Assembly: GCA_046761005.1 (NCBI GenBank)
Contig: JBHIFI010000015.1
Coordinates: 1 to 36,675, forward strand
Direction: 5' to 3'
Source of the DNA: JAGMCJ01 sp046761005
GTDB taxonomy: Archaea > Thermoplasmatota > Thermoplasmata > RBG-16-68-12 > JAGMCJ01
DNA length: 36,675 nt
In this document: piece by piece, positions 15,168 through 23,295 of the stretch
Layout: the number at the start of each line of letters is the position of its first letter
Numbering within the stretch: position 1 is the first letter of the stretch
Notes under the pieces: generated by a model
What the model was told of the DNA's origin: nothing
What the model saw: the letters and a program-made list of their open reading frames with translations, nothing else
Databases searched by the model: none
Position numbers and translations under genes: made by a program

Positions 15168-16526
15168 ATGTCTACTTCTGGCGGGAAAAAGCAGGGAAGA
15201 ATTAACCTCTACGTTCTGTCAATGCTTTCCTTTCTCATCAGCCTCGGGTTCGGTCTGATAGCTCCATTTCTGCCTTTCTATGCGGAATTTCTGGGAGCGG
15301 ATGCCGTTGCAATCGGAATACTTCTCTCTTCTTTCATGATAACTCGTGCTCTTCTAGCTACACCATTCGGCAATCTTTCTGATATCATAGGAAGAAAAAG
15401 AATAGTGGGCCTAGGTTCGGTAATGTATGCACTACTTGCTTTCTTTTTCACTCTTCCGGAGGACTGGGTGGGTCTAATATTCGTTCGAGCCTTTCAGGGT
15501 GTTGCCTCTGCAATGGTCTGGCCTGTGGGCGAGGCTTTGCTTGTCGACTCCGTGCCGGAAAAGCAGAGAGGACAGGCAATGGGCATCTACATTTTTTCCG
15601 CTAATCTGGGCTGGGTCTTAGGCCCGCTCATTGGTGGAGTTCTACTATTCATGGGGCAGAGTGTCTTGGGGCTAGATACGCTCTCCAGCTATCGTTTTCC
15701 TTTCTATGTCCTGGCAATCCTTTCCCTGATTGCAGCGAGTCTTTTCTTTACGTCTGTTGAGGATATCATTAAGCCCAAGGAGCGTGGGAAGAATCCTGAG
15801 AAAGTTAGGAACACAGGGAAGGGGAAGAAGACCATCCTGGATCCGAGAACAACTTTCGAGCTTAGAATTCTCTATCTTAATGGCTTGGTCAATGGCTTCA
15901 GCATGGGCATACTGAGCTTCATTACCGTTCTTTTCATGAAGGACGTCATCAATATCGAGGAGTATTTGATTGGAGTGATTATCGGTCTGACTGGCTCGAT
16001 TGGGATGATTGCCAATATTCCTGCTGGGAGACAGGCCGACAGAGTGGGTCGAAAACCTGTTCTTCTCTTCGGCGGCTACCTCGCAAGAATTTCGGCATTG
16101 ACCCTACCCTTTGCCGGATTTCTTCCGCTACGCGGTTTGGCGAGGGCCACTTCTCTAGCGTATCCCCATCTGTATGGCCTTGTGGCCATTAGCGGATTGT
16201 TGGGATTTCGCTTCTTCGCCTTTCAAATCAGCCAGCCCGCCATGAGGGCTTTGCAGGCGGACATAATCCCCGCCGCCGTAAGGGGGAAATTGATAGGCCT
16301 CATGCAAACGATGTTTAACATAGGTGCAATAATTGGAGCTCCTGTAGGCGGAGCCCTTTACATGGCTTTCCAAGGGAATGTACTTGGCTTCTCTCCTTTC
16401 ATTTTTCCGGGAGAAGGATTCCCATTTATCATATCCGCAATTCTCGGATTTATTACTCTGACATTGATACTACTCTACGTCAAGGAACCCAAAAAGGTCA
16501 GGAAAGTGAGGGTCAGCCAGAAATGA
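15168..16526 (+). CDS. Major facilitator superfamily transporter
   Basis: A 452-residue, roughly 12-TM MFS protein. The loop 2-3 motif is GNLSDIIGRKR, and its repeat between TM8 and TM9 is GRQADRVGRKP. Motif C-like LGWVLGPLIGG lies in TM5, typical of drug/H+ antiporters. A long cytoplasmic basic loop (KPKERGKNPEKVRNTGKGKK) separates the two halves. The substrate cannot be deduced; efflux of a small organic molecule is the usual role. The start ATG 15168 is chosen because TATA-like TTTTATAC (15132-15139) is about 30 bp upstream; the frame extends back to 15126, but that part covers the TATA box. Confidence 0.88.
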   Translation: MSTSGGKKQGRINLYVLSMLSFLISLGFGLIAPFLPFYAEFLGADAVAIGILLSSFMITRALLATPFGNLSDIIGRKRIVGLGSVMYALLAFFFTLPEDWVGLIFVRAFQGVASAMVWPVGEALLVDSVPEKQRGQAMGIYIFSANLGWVLGPLIGGVLLFMGQSVLGLDTLSSYRFPFYVLAILSLIAASLFFTSVEDIIKPKERGKNPEKVRNTGKGKKTILDPRTTFELRILYLNGLVNGFSMGILSFITVLFMKDVINIEEYLIGVIIGLTGSIGMIANIPAGRQADRVGRKPVLLFGGYLARISALTLPFAGFLPLRGLARATSLAYPHLYGLVAISGLLGFRFFAFQISQPAMRALQADIIPAAVRGKLIGLMQTMFNIGAIIGAPVGGALYMAFQGNVLGFSPFIFPGEGFPFIISAILGFITLTLILLYVKEPKKVRKVRVSQK

Positions 16527-16560
16527 TTTAAAAGAGATAGCTATATTCATTGGGGAGTGA

Positions 16561-17430
16561 ATGGTTTCGAGAGACGTACAGAACGAGCAATCCAAGAGTA
16601 AGTTCATACTCACCCGCGTCGGAGTGACTGAGGTCAAGAAGCCCGTCAGGGTCCTAAGACCGGACAGGGCGACTACCCTCACTGTCGATTTGGACGTATT
16701 TGTTGACCTACCTTCCTCGATGAAGGGGAGTCACATGTCCCGCAACCTCGAAGCAATCGGTGAGATCGTGGACAGTTCCGTCAGGCAACCGGTCGCCGGT
16801 CTAGAAGACCTTTCACTTCTAATCTGCAGGAAGCTTTTGGAGAGGCATGAATATGCCTCCTATTCTGAGGCCAAGGCCCATGCCTATTACTTTCTGGAGA
16901 AAGAGACCCCGCTTGGCAAGAAGAGTTTGGAGAGATATATGCTCATGGCAAGAGCTGAAGCGAGAAGAGGAGACAAGTTCCTGACAAGGAAGTCGATTGG
17001 TGTAGAGGTCGTGGGTATGACGACATGCCCGTGCGCGATGGAGACGGTCAGTGGTGGCAGTACCAACCTATCAAGGATTGAACAAGCGATAACCCACAAT
17101 CAGAGAAACAAGACATTCGTGATGATAGATGTTCCTGAGGGTATGACTGTTGAGGCAGATGACCTAGTCCAAATCGTGGAGAAATCAATGAGTAGTCCCA
17201 CCTATGAGATACTGAAGAGAGAGGATGAGGCGGAACTCGTCAGAAGGGCACATTCCAATCCGAGATTTGTGGAGGATGTTGTGAGAGGTGTATTGGCAAA
17301 CATCCTCGAAACGTTCAGGGACTTTCCCGATTCCGTTCAGGTACAGGTAAAGAGCGAGAGCGAGGAATCGATCCACAAGCACAATGCCTTTGCTGAGAGG
17401 GTAACAACTCTAGGGGAATTGCGGCGATAG
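16561..17430 (+). CDS. mptA: GTP cyclohydrolase MptA (FolE2 type)
   Basis: A 289-residue archaeal GTP cyclohydrolase of the FolE2/MptA family. It catalyses the first step from GTP toward the pterin of tetrahydromethanopterin-type C1 carriers, giving 7,8-dihydroneopterin 2',3'-cyclic phosphate in characterised relatives. Signatures: MKGSHMSRN, GMTTCPCAMETVSGG, ITHNQRNK and SSPTYEILKREDE. The Cys and His residues in these blocks bind the catalytic metal. A TATA box (ATTTAAAA, 16526-16533) about 30 bp upstream and GGGGAG close to the ATG define the start. With 6-phospho-3-hexuloisomerase elsewhere in the window it points to C1 or pentose metabolism, but no folate/methanopterin operon is present here. 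Confidence 0.94.
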   Translation: MVSRDVQNEQSKSKFILTRVGVTEVKKPVRVLRPDRATTLTVDLDVFVDLPSSMKGSHMSRNLEAIGEIVDSSVRQPVAGLEDLSLLICRKLLERHEYASYSEAKAHAYYFLEKETPLGKKSLERYMLMARAEARRGDKFLTRKSIGVEVVGMTTCPCAMETVSGGSTNLSRIEQAITHNQRNKTFVMIDVPEGMTVEADDLVQIVEKSMSSPTYEILKREDEAELVRRAHSNPRFVEDVVRGVLANILETFRDFPDSVQVQVKSESEESIHKHNAFAERVTTLGELRR

Positions 17431-17442
17431 TCACCTGCAAAG

Positions 17443-17452
17443 ATATAATATA
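17443..17452 (+). promoter_or_regulatory. TATA box of the small zinc-finger gene
   Basis: ATATAATATA lies about 27 bp upstream of the TTG at 17474, directly behind the mptA stop codon. It supports the short gene being transcribed on its own as a leaderless mRNA. Confidence 0.55.
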
Positions 17453-17473
17453 TCAATTACCATTCCCCTGCAG

Positions 17474-17650
17474 TTGAGTCTGATATCTCTCTGTCACATC
17501 TGTGGTGGTCCTGCAACACATACCTGTTCATCCTGCGGAAGGCCCGTATGCAGAAAGGATTTTGACATCCGCATGACGGTGTGTAGGGCTTGTCTTTCGA
17601 AGAAGGTGAAGCTTGGAGAGCGGGGAGATTCCGAAGCCAACCTATTTTAG
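17474..17650 (+). CDS. Small zinc-finger protein (HIT-like / treble-clef)
   Basis: A 58-residue Cys-rich protein beginning at TTG 17474. Metal-ligand pairs are C7-x2-C10, C18-x2-C21, C26 and C37-x2-C40, with nearby His 8 and His 16. The start CHICGGPATHTCSSCGRPVC resembles zf-HIT and B-box fingers, which are binuclear treble-clef folds. Such modules mediate protein contacts and are distantly related to RING fingers; no E3 activity can be claimed. The promoter position supports the TTG start. The stop overlaps the convergent TPR gene by 9 bp. Confidence 0.7.
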   Translation: MSLISLCHICGGPATHTCSSCGRPVCRKDFDIRMTVCRACLSKKVKLGERGDSEANLF

Positions 17651-18133
17651 CAGGCGAAGTGCCTCTTCGCGTTTTATGCCCAAAGCTCTCAAGAGATATT
17701 CCAACGATTTTGAGGCTATCATGTCTCTTGTCTTTTCATTGTCAAACTTCTCCATTATGATAGGCGCCCTAGCGTAATACTGGATGGCGAACTCCGAGAG
17801 ATAATAGGGAGCACTATCTGGGTCCAACTCGCTCGCTTTCACATAATATTCCTCTGCCTCATTGAATCTTCCTGCATCCATACAGAAGGAGGCATAGGCC
17901 TCTAGATACTGAGGATTGTTCGGATCAAGCTCTATGGCTTTCTTATAGAGCGCGGCAATCTCACCGGGTCTCACCTTTGGATCTCCAAGGCTCGCTTCCG
18001 CCTTTCCGAAGAATCCTCTTGCGTTGCTCGGATCCATCTTCGTTGCCTTGTCGAAATGCTTGAGGGCCTCGTCATACCGAGACATTCCCAGTAGCCTCTC
18101 GCCGTCGGCAATCTCAACCTCGGCCTCTTTCAT
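17642..18133 (-). CDS. TPR repeat protein
   Basis: A 163-residue helical protein with about three tetratricopeptide repeats: ERLLGMSRYDEALKHFDKA, then IAALYKKAIELDPNNPQYLE, then AGRFNEAEEYYVKASELDPD. These form a scaffold for protein-protein interaction; no enzymatic domain is seen. I chose ATG 18133 (MKEAEVEIADGERLL), where the first repeat begins; the frame is open to 18208. It is convergent with the zinc-finger gene. Confidence 0.8.
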   Translation of the reverse strand: MKEAEVEIADGERLLGMSRYDEALKHFDKATKMDPSNARGFFGKAEASLGDPKVRPGEIAALYKKAIELDPNNPQYLEAYASFCMDAGRFNEAEEYYVKASELDPDSAPYYLSEFAIQYYARAPIIMEKFDNEKTRDMIASKSLEYLLRALGIKREEALRLLK

Positions 18134-18269
18134 AGGCAGTCCTCTCAAACTTCGTAGTGATAACAAAGAGATAAGGGTTTGGTCGTCCGAAGCAAATGAA
18201 ATTATCACCCCTGATAATTTTGACGAAAGTGGCTTAAAAGTCCAGACTGCTTTTTATTTGGCTCTGTTT

Positions 18270-18536
18270 ATGAAGTCTGGTGCTTATCTGGAATTGAGGG
18301 TTGATGGCCTAAAACGTCCCCCCGAATCCGTCATATCAGCGACACGTCCCTACGGTTGGTTAGTTCAAGGGGACAGACTAGTGTACCCATTGACAGGCAT
18401 GGAGTTTGATGCTGGTGGCTCAGCTATGGCTTTGAGAACACTTGAGGCACTCAACAGAGCAACTTACGTCATGAAGATCTTGAGAATGCCTTATAGAATC
18501 AGGCTGCAAGGAAGGTCAAAGACATCTCAGATGTAG
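18270..18536 (+). CDS. Conserved-looking small protein, 88 aa, unknown
   Basis: Starts at ATG 18270 (MKSGAYLELRVDGLKRPPE) after a TATA-like GGCTTAAAAG (18231-18240). It has alternating polar and hydrophobic residues, then an amphipathic stretch ALRTLEALNRATYVMKILRM near the C-terminus. The ending resembles the helical end of KEOPS subunit Pcc1 only superficially; order and motifs do not fit, so I leave it unnamed. The same frame runs upstream to 18024 through the TPR gene on the other strand, but that portion is antisense shadow. Confidence 0.5.
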   Translation: MKSGAYLELRVDGLKRPPESVISATRPYGWLVQGDRLVYPLTGMEFDAGGSAMALRTLEALNRATYVMKILRMPYRIRLQGRSKTSQM

Positions 18537-18879
18537 TTCGGCTATTTTTTCTCGTAAGGTTGGCATGAAGCAGAGGTGGAGCACAAGCACAGATGCTTTT
18601 TTTGTGAGTACCAAGTGACTGAGGCGGGCCATGGAGAAGTATGGATCTTCTTCATAAACCGCTTCTCCGATATCAACATAGTCTGCATTATAAGGAGCCT
18701 CTGCCAATGCTTGCCCTTCTAGCGTCCGGCTCATCTCTTCTTCTTTGAATCTGCTTTTTCGTTGAAACGTTCCACAATAGAGGGTTTATCCACCGACTCC
18801 GATTCTCTAAGCAACTCTATCTCTCAAAACCTCCTTGGCTTTCATCGTGCATTCTCGTCTCCCCCTTCAACTTTCTGGG
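18537..18879 (-). other. Gene-poor interval with two coupled short minus-strand ORFs
   Basis: No recognised gene in 343 bases. On minus, a 27-codon frame starting with TTG and ending VERFNEKADSKKKR shares ATGA with a 72-residue frame (18734 down to 18516) that begins MSRTLEGQALAEAPYNADYV and continues GEAVYEEDPYFSMARLSHLV. The composition is protein-like and the stop/start overlap is suggestive of coupling, but the frame also overlaps the 3' end of the 88-aa gene and no family is recognised. This may be the remnant of a decayed gene. Confidence 0.3.
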
Positions 18880-20406
18880 CTAGAATATGGGAGTCGCCTT
18901 TTTCAGCCATTCGATGTCGCTAACATATATCTGACGCATATCGGCTGTGTTGGAGAGTGCCATAACGAGTCTTTCGAGACCCAGACCCCAAGCAAGAACA
19001 GGATGTGTGACACCGAAGGGATGGGTCACCTCTGGCCTGAATATCCCTGCACCGCCCAGCTCCACCCACTCTCCATCCAAGTACATTTCCACTTCCAGGC
19101 TTGGCTCGGTATAAGGGAAATAGCCAGGTCTGATGTTAATCTTATCATATCCCATTTTCCTGTAGAATTCCTTCAGTACACCAATGAGCATGGCGAGATT
19201 GGCACCTTCTTCCATCACGATGCCCTCAACCTGAATGAACTCAGGAAGATGCCTAGAATCCATCGCCTCCCGCCTGAAATTCCTGCCAACGGAGAAGACC
19301 TTTATCGGTGGATCAGGATGCTCTGAGAGATATCTGAGTGTATTGACCGTCGTATGCGTTCTCAGTATGGCCTTCTTGGCCTCATCAACATCCCACCGAT
19401 ATTTCCAGCCTTCCGAGGCAGTATCCCCACCAGATTCGTGCATTTCTCTTATCGTCTGGACCAACTCCTCTTGGGGAAGAGGCAATGTTTCTGGCTCTGA
19501 CAGATAGAAGGTGTCTTGCATGTCGCGAGCAGGATGGTCCTGAGGTTGAAAGAGTGCATCGAAATCCCAAAAGGAGAGTTCGACGAAGTCTCCTTCAATC
19601 TCCTCGAAGCCCATTTCTACAAAAATCCTCTTCACTTTTCGTATGTATTCTATCAGGGGATGCTTTCTCCCGCCAAAGATGGGTGGAGCGAAAGCCGTTA
19701 TGTCGTATTTCCTAAAGCTCACCTCTTTCCATTTCCCCGTTTGCATGAGTTCGGGCGTTAGCTGCGCCACTTCCTCTCTTAACTCTACACCCTTTCGAAT
19801 GCACTCCTTTCCCAAGTCGGTGAGCGATATTTCTCGGAGAACCTTCTCTCTTTCCTTGATGACGTCCTGCCTTTTCTTGAGCATTCCTATTATCCTAGGG
19901 TCCACCTCTCCTTCAGATAGCTCACCTTCGGACAGGCGCTGAATGAGTCTCTCGTCCTCTCCTCTCTCCGTGACTGCTCTCTTTCCCTTATCGGTGATTT
20001 CTAGGACGGAATCGCCATCCTCTTTCTTGATTGTTGCCCAACCCTTCTTCTTCATCCATCCTATGGCGATCTGAACTTCTCGCGGTGAAAGCCTTGCCTT
20101 CTTCTCAAGTGATAGAAGGTCCAATCTCCCTCTGGCTTTTCTTAGTGCTTTCAGAGCTCTCCTTTCAGGAAGGTTTTTCGTGGCCCATTGTTTCTTGGCA
20201 AGAGAATAGTAGCTGACTACCCTCTCCTTTATCGAGACAAGTCCCTTGGATTGGAGCCAAGAGGAAGCGTTCATTACTTCAACGAGCTCCCTGAAGCCCC
20301 CGCGTTGCATTATCTCCTCTGGAGAGGCAGAACTGGCATCTCCGAATGCGAGAAGAACCCTCTTCTCGAGGAAGCTCAATTCTTCAATCAGTTCGTCGAC
20401 ATCCAT
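18880..20406 (-). CDS. pheS: Phenylalanyl-tRNA synthetase alpha subunit
   Basis: A 508-residue archaeal/eukaryotic-type PheS. The N-terminal ~200 residues are winged-helix DNA-binding-like domains (typical of this type), followed by the class II catalytic core. Motif 2 is visible as FSVGRNFRREAMDSRHLPEF with the Phe-binding-site QVEGIVME; motif 3 is GLGLERLVMAL. FQPQDHPARDMQDTFYL is the classic PheS block. It forms an alpha2-beta2 enzyme; pheT is not in the window and must be encoded elsewhere, as in other archaea with split genes. ATG 20406 is chosen (GTG 20415 possible). It lies 36 bp behind trpS and is likely cotranscribed. Confidence 0.95.
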   Translation of the reverse strand: MDVDELIEELSFLEKRVLLAFGDASSASPEEIMQRGGFRELVEVMNASSWLQSKGLVSIKERVVSYYSLAKKQWATKNLPERRALKALRKARGRLDLLSLEKKARLSPREVQIAIGWMKKKGWATIKKEDGDSVLEITDKGKRAVTERGEDERLIQRLSEGELSEGEVDPRIIGMLKKRQDVIKEREKVLREISLTDLGKECIRKGVELREEVAQLTPELMQTGKWKEVSFRKYDITAFAPPIFGGRKHPLIEYIRKVKRIFVEMGFEEIEGDFVELSFWDFDALFQPQDHPARDMQDTFYLSEPETLPLPQEELVQTIREMHESGGDTASEGWKYRWDVDEAKKAILRTHTTVNTLRYLSEHPDPPIKVFSVGRNFRREAMDSRHLPEFIQVEGIVMEEGANLAMLIGVLKEFYRKMGYDKINIRPGYFPYTEPSLEVEMYLDGEWVELGGAGIFRPEVTHPFGVTHPVLAWGLGLERLVMALSNTADMRQIYVSDIEWLKKATPIF

Positions 20407-20442
20407 TACAATCACGAATCAATCATTTGTGATTTGTTCTTT

Positions 20443-21561
20443 TCAGTCCCTCATCATGAAATCCTCAATTCTGTCCCTGGCATCTTCCCGCTTCTTCTGA
20501 TGCTCCGTGAGAAACTTAACGATTCGTTCAATAAGATTCTGCTTGCATTCACCACATAAGATTTCACCGTCAATGCATTGATTGCGCAACTCCCTGAGTT
20601 CCTCATCATCCGGCATGAAAAAATAGAGATAGTAATGATAAACCGCGCAAATATCCGGATTGGCTCCCAGCCTCCTCTGTTCCTTGACCGAAACCCGTCC
20701 TCCCGTGAAGGCGTTGACAATTTTCTTCCTCACATCCTCAGACTTGTCTGTCGTAAACACGCTTGTGTGAGGGAGCGAGGCTGACATTTTGTCCGCGCCA
20801 GCAAGGCTCGGTAGCAACTTGTTGTATATGAGTGCTGGCTTGTAGTACCCGAGTAGAGGAGCGACGTCTCTGGCGATTCTAAAATGGGGATCTTGGTCTA
20901 TCCCACAGGGAATAAGACAGGCAACGTTTCTCCCCTCGAGGTGCGATTCCAGAAATGCGGGAACCGCTTGTATGCTGGTATAGAAAATGCTTCCGATGTT
21001 ATTGCTACTGTTGAAGCCGAAGACAGCGCGGACCGTTGAGAATGTGATTTTTCTAGCAACGCTGATGGCGAGAGGATAGAGCGAGTGAATAAGCTCTGTG
21101 TCAAGGAATATTCTCGTCAGATCTGGATCAAATCCTAACGCAATAACATCGAGCATGTTCTCGTATGCAAACTTCTTGGTGTCCTCCTCCGTGAGGCCGT
21201 CGTCGAACATGAACTTCTCATCGTCCGTCAGCTGGAAGTAGAACTTGACATTGAATTGATCCTGAAGCCATTTTGTGACAATCCAAGGAAGTATGTGGCC
21301 CAAATGGGTATGTCCAGAGGGGCCCCGGCCAGTGTACAGGAAAAAGCCATTTCCCTTTTCGTATTCATCCAAAATCAGATCGAAATCCCGATGGGAGTAG
21401 ACTATTCCCCTTCTGATTAGAGGATGGAGGGGTGACGCATGCTTCTCTAATCTCTCCAAAATTTCTTTCGAAAGCCTCTGAGTGCCGAATCTTTCTATTA
21501 GCTTGTCGTAGTCTATCTTGCCCCTGACCTCCCACGGGGTCACGATGAAATCCTCAGCCAT
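20443..21561 (-). CDS. trpS: Tryptophanyl-tRNA synthetase
   Basis: A 372-residue class I synthetase of the archaeal/eukaryotic TrpRS type. The HIGH motif is HTHLGH in GRGPSGHTHLGHILPW; the KMSKS loop is KMSAS in LAGADKMSASLPHTSVF. The AIDQDPHF-like block reads GIDQDPHFRIARD, diagnostic of TrpRS over TyrRS. The start ATG 21561 (MAEDFIVTPWEV) is preferred over an upstream codon at 21585. Its promoter region is divergent from the E1 gene of the ubiquitin-like cluster (111 bp between the start codons). pheS follows downstream. Confidence 0.95.
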   Translation of the reverse strand: MAEDFIVTPWEVRGKIDYDKLIERFGTQRLSKEILERLEKHASPLHPLIRRGIVYSHRDFDLILDEYEKGNGFFLYTGRGPSGHTHLGHILPWIVTKWLQDQFNVKFYFQLTDDEKFMFDDGLTEEDTKKFAYENMLDVIALGFDPDLTRIFLDTELIHSLYPLAISVARKITFSTVRAVFGFNSSNNIGSIFYTSIQAVPAFLESHLEGRNVACLIPCGIDQDPHFRIARDVAPLLGYYKPALIYNKLLPSLAGADKMSASLPHTSVFTTDKSEDVRKKIVNAFTGGRVSVKEQRRLGANPDICAVYHYYLYFFMPDDEELRELRNQCIDGEILCGECKQNLIERIVKFLTEHQKKREDARDRIEDFMMRD

Positions 21562-21643
21562 TTGAGTCGTCTCTGAATGAAGCAATATCCTAATAACATT
21601 TCTCTCTCAGTTTCTCCTCTGATATTTTTGGAATCTGAAAAGG

Positions 21644-21652
21644 ATTTATATT
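21644..21652 (+). promoter_or_regulatory. TATA box of the ubiquitin-like operon
   Basis: ATTTATATT, preceded by a purine-rich AAAAGG that could act as BRE, is centred 25 bp upstream of the ATG at 21673. This predicts a leaderless mRNA for the E1 gene and excludes the longer frame beginning at 21577. Confidence 0.7.
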
Positions 21653-21672
21653 CCCAGACCCTTCCTGAGAAC

Positions 21673-22467
21673 ATGGGGGAGCTCATTGGTGTTGATTTTC
21701 TTGAGCGGGACAGATACGAAAGAATGAGAAGGATCTCATGGATAGACGTGGGTGCGATTGAAAGGGCTCGGGTTCTAGTGGTAGGTGCGGGAGCTCTTGG
21801 CAATGAGGTTGTCAAGGACATGGTTCTGGCGGGCTTTACGAAGATGAGTCTCGTGGACATGGACCATGTAGTGAAATCAAATCTCAACCGATGCGTCTTC
21901 TTTCGCGAAGAGGATTCTAGGAACAAGGCACTCAAGGCCGAAGTTGTGGCAAAGAGGGCAATGGAACTGAATCCTGAGGTCAAGATTTCATTCCACACTG
22001 ATAGAATTCAAGACATGCCAGAGGATTTCATACCCTCCCATTCGATAGTCCTCGGTTGCTTGGATAATGTTGCTGCAAGACTTCATCTGAATGCCCATTG
22101 CTACAGCAAAGGGATTCCCTATATCGATGGTTCAATGGACGGATTAGTCGGCAAAGTCCAGGTCGTTTTTCCTCCGGAAACAGCGTGTCTGCAGTGCGGA
22201 ATGAATAAGACGCATTCCAAGATCATGGAGCTTAGGTTCAGTTGCACGGGGGAGGACGTTACGTTCTTTGAGCCAAGGATTGCGGCCGAAATCACGACTA
22301 CGAGTGTCGTTTCCGCCGTTCAGGTAAGGGAAGCTCTCAAGATTGCTTCTGGGAAAAGAAACGCTCTTCTGTCCAACATCTTCTATTATGATGGCTTTAG
22401 AAACGTTGCTGATACTCTCGAAGTTCCCAAGAATCCCGATTGTCCGCATCACGGCAACGAGCCCTAG
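21673..22467 (+). CDS. E1-like ubiquitin-activating enzyme (ThiF/MoeB superfamily)
   Basis: A 264-residue adenylating enzyme. It shows the Rossmann nucleotide loop GAGALG (38-43), acidic VDMD (61-64), SNLNRCVFF with R73, and the LGCLDN (128-132) plus ARLHLN block. A zinc pair CLQC (172-175) probably combines with C257 and H260 in NPDCPHHGNEP (normally a second CxxC). C191, in RFSCTGED, occupies the crossover-loop position of the catalytic Cys and is followed by Thr as in UBA3/Uba2. It lacks a ubiquitin-fold domain, so it is a minimal, single-domain E1. It should adenylate the C-terminal Gly of the neighbouring Ub-like protein and pass it through C191 to the E2. First gene of the four-gene cluster. 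MoeB/SAMP-activator function is the alternative; the adjacent E2 argues against it. Confidence 0.9.
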   Translation: MGELIGVDFLERDRYERMRRISWIDVGAIERARVLVVGAGALGNEVVKDMVLAGFTKMSLVDMDHVVKSNLNRCVFFREEDSRNKALKAEVVAKRAMELNPEVKISFHTDRIQDMPEDFIPSHSIVLGCLDNVAARLHLNAHCYSKGIPYIDGSMDGLVGKVQVVFPPETACLQCGMNKTHSKIMELRFSCTGEDVTFFEPRIAAEITTTSVVSAVQVREALKIASGKRNALLSNIFYYDGFRNVADTLEVPKNPDCPHHGNEP

Positions 22468-22516
22468 GTTTGTCAATTCCGAAAACCTTTAAGAACCTCT
22501 CAGCCAATAACTGCAC

Positions 22517-22523
22517 GGGGGAG
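22517..22523 (+). promoter_or_regulatory. Shine-Dalgarno of the Ub-like gene
   Basis: GGGGGAG with a 5-nt spacer sets the GTG start at 22529. A TATA-like CCTTTAAGA (22486-22494) precedes it, so this gene may have an extra internal promoter that would give more Ub-like protein than E1. Confidence 0.55.
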
Positions 22524-22528
22524 TCATT

Positions 22529-22768
22529 GTGACAACCAGAATCAGGGTAAAAAACGCTGAGACGGGATCATCGGTAGAAATGGAGTTGGAGGCCGACAAT
22601 ACGGTTGAAGAAATAATAGAAAGTGCTGCAAGTTATTGGGAAGTCTCTCCAGGAGCCTATGTTCTCCGTCGCGGGAAAATGGTTCTTCGGGGTCAATCGA
22701 CGATTGTAGAGGCTGAGATCCGCGAGGGTGACGTTGTCGAACTCATTCCAGACCCAGAAGGTGGCTAG
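22529..22768 (+). CDS. Ubiquitin-like protein with terminal Gly-Gly
   Basis: A 79-residue beta-grasp protein: an N-terminal strand TRIRVKN, second strand SVEMELEADNTVEEIIESAA leading into the main helix, then YVLRRGKMVLRG, the REGDVVELI strand and the C-terminal tail PDPEGG. The open reading frame ends exactly at Gly-Gly, so no precursor processing is needed before activation. It has only two lysines (K8, K50), so chain formation would be limited. Size and architecture match ubiquitin more than ThiS/MoaD. It lies 61 bp after E1 and 5 bp before E2. Role: protein tag conjugated through E1 and E2. A sulfur-carrier role remains possible in principle. Confidence 0.9.
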   Translation: MTTRIRVKNAETGSSVEMELEADNTVEEIIESAASYWEVSPGAYVLRRGKMVLRGQSTIVEAEIREGDVVELIPDPEGG

Positions 22769-22773
22769 GCGGT

Positions 22774-23292
22774 GTGCAGTTCATGGGACTGCCTAAGGAC
22801 ATTCTGAGATCGCGCGTAGTGAATGAGGTACTTCTCTGTCAAAGAAATCTTACGCATGCCATCTCGGTCTCCGATCCCAGCCTTCACTCCTTCCCTTTGG
22901 AAGTCAATATCACACTCGTGAAGATACCTGGACCCATCTGGAAGGACGGGGGAATAAAGCACAGATATACGCACAAGTTGACCATTCTGATAACTGAAGA
23001 GTATCCCTTCGAGAAACCCATCGTCAAGTGGAGGTCGGACATTTTTCATCCAAACATAATGCTTCCAGATGACGGGGGATATGTGTGCACCAAGCTCCTG
23101 GATGATTGGAATTTCGACTCCACTTTGCTTACGTTTGTCAAAGGACTAGAAGCCCTGCTGACGAATCCGAATCCCACGAACCCCTTTGGCAGCGATTCTT
23201 GTACGCGGGCGGCTCAATATTTCAATATTAACGGGTACAACCCTCCCAATGTGATGGAGAGTTCCAAGAAAAAGCCAAGGATTCTGGGATGA
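22774..23292 (+). CDS. E2 ubiquitin-conjugating enzyme (UBC fold)
   Basis: A 172-residue UBC-fold protein. The order of conserved elements is eukaryote-like: YPFEKPIVKWRSDIFHPNI with HPN at 92-94, GGYVCTKLL with catalytic C105, the conserved W112 (DDWNFDSTLLTFVKGLEALL), then PNPTNPF and the trailing helix SCTRAAQYF. The Asn of HPN stabilises the oxyanion in E2 catalysis. It receives the Ub-like protein from the E1 as thioester. The short C-terminal extension (YNPPNVMESSKKKPRILG) is basic. The frame opens with GTG 22774; ATG 22783 is the alternative start three codons later. The stop is 3 nt from the JAMM start, so tight coupling is likely. Confidence 0.93.
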   Translation: MQFMGLPKDILRSRVVNEVLLCQRNLTHAISVSDPSLHSFPLEVNITLVKIPGPIWKDGGIKHRYTHKLTILITEEYPFEKPIVKWRSDIFHPNIMLPDDGGYVCTKLLDDWNFDSTLLTFVKGLEALLTNPNPTNPFGSDSCTRAAQYFNINGYNPPNVMESSKKKPRILG

Positions 23293-23295
23293 TAG

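Noticed and set aside
18024..18269. Upstream extension of the 88-aa unknown protein
   Set aside because: This part is antisense to the TPR gene and contains its reverse-complement codon bias; the TATA-like box at 18231 supports the later start.
18270..18536. Assignment as KEOPS subunit Pcc1
   Set aside because: Only the C-terminal helix looks similar; the N-terminal order of strands and the conserved Pcc1 residues are absent.
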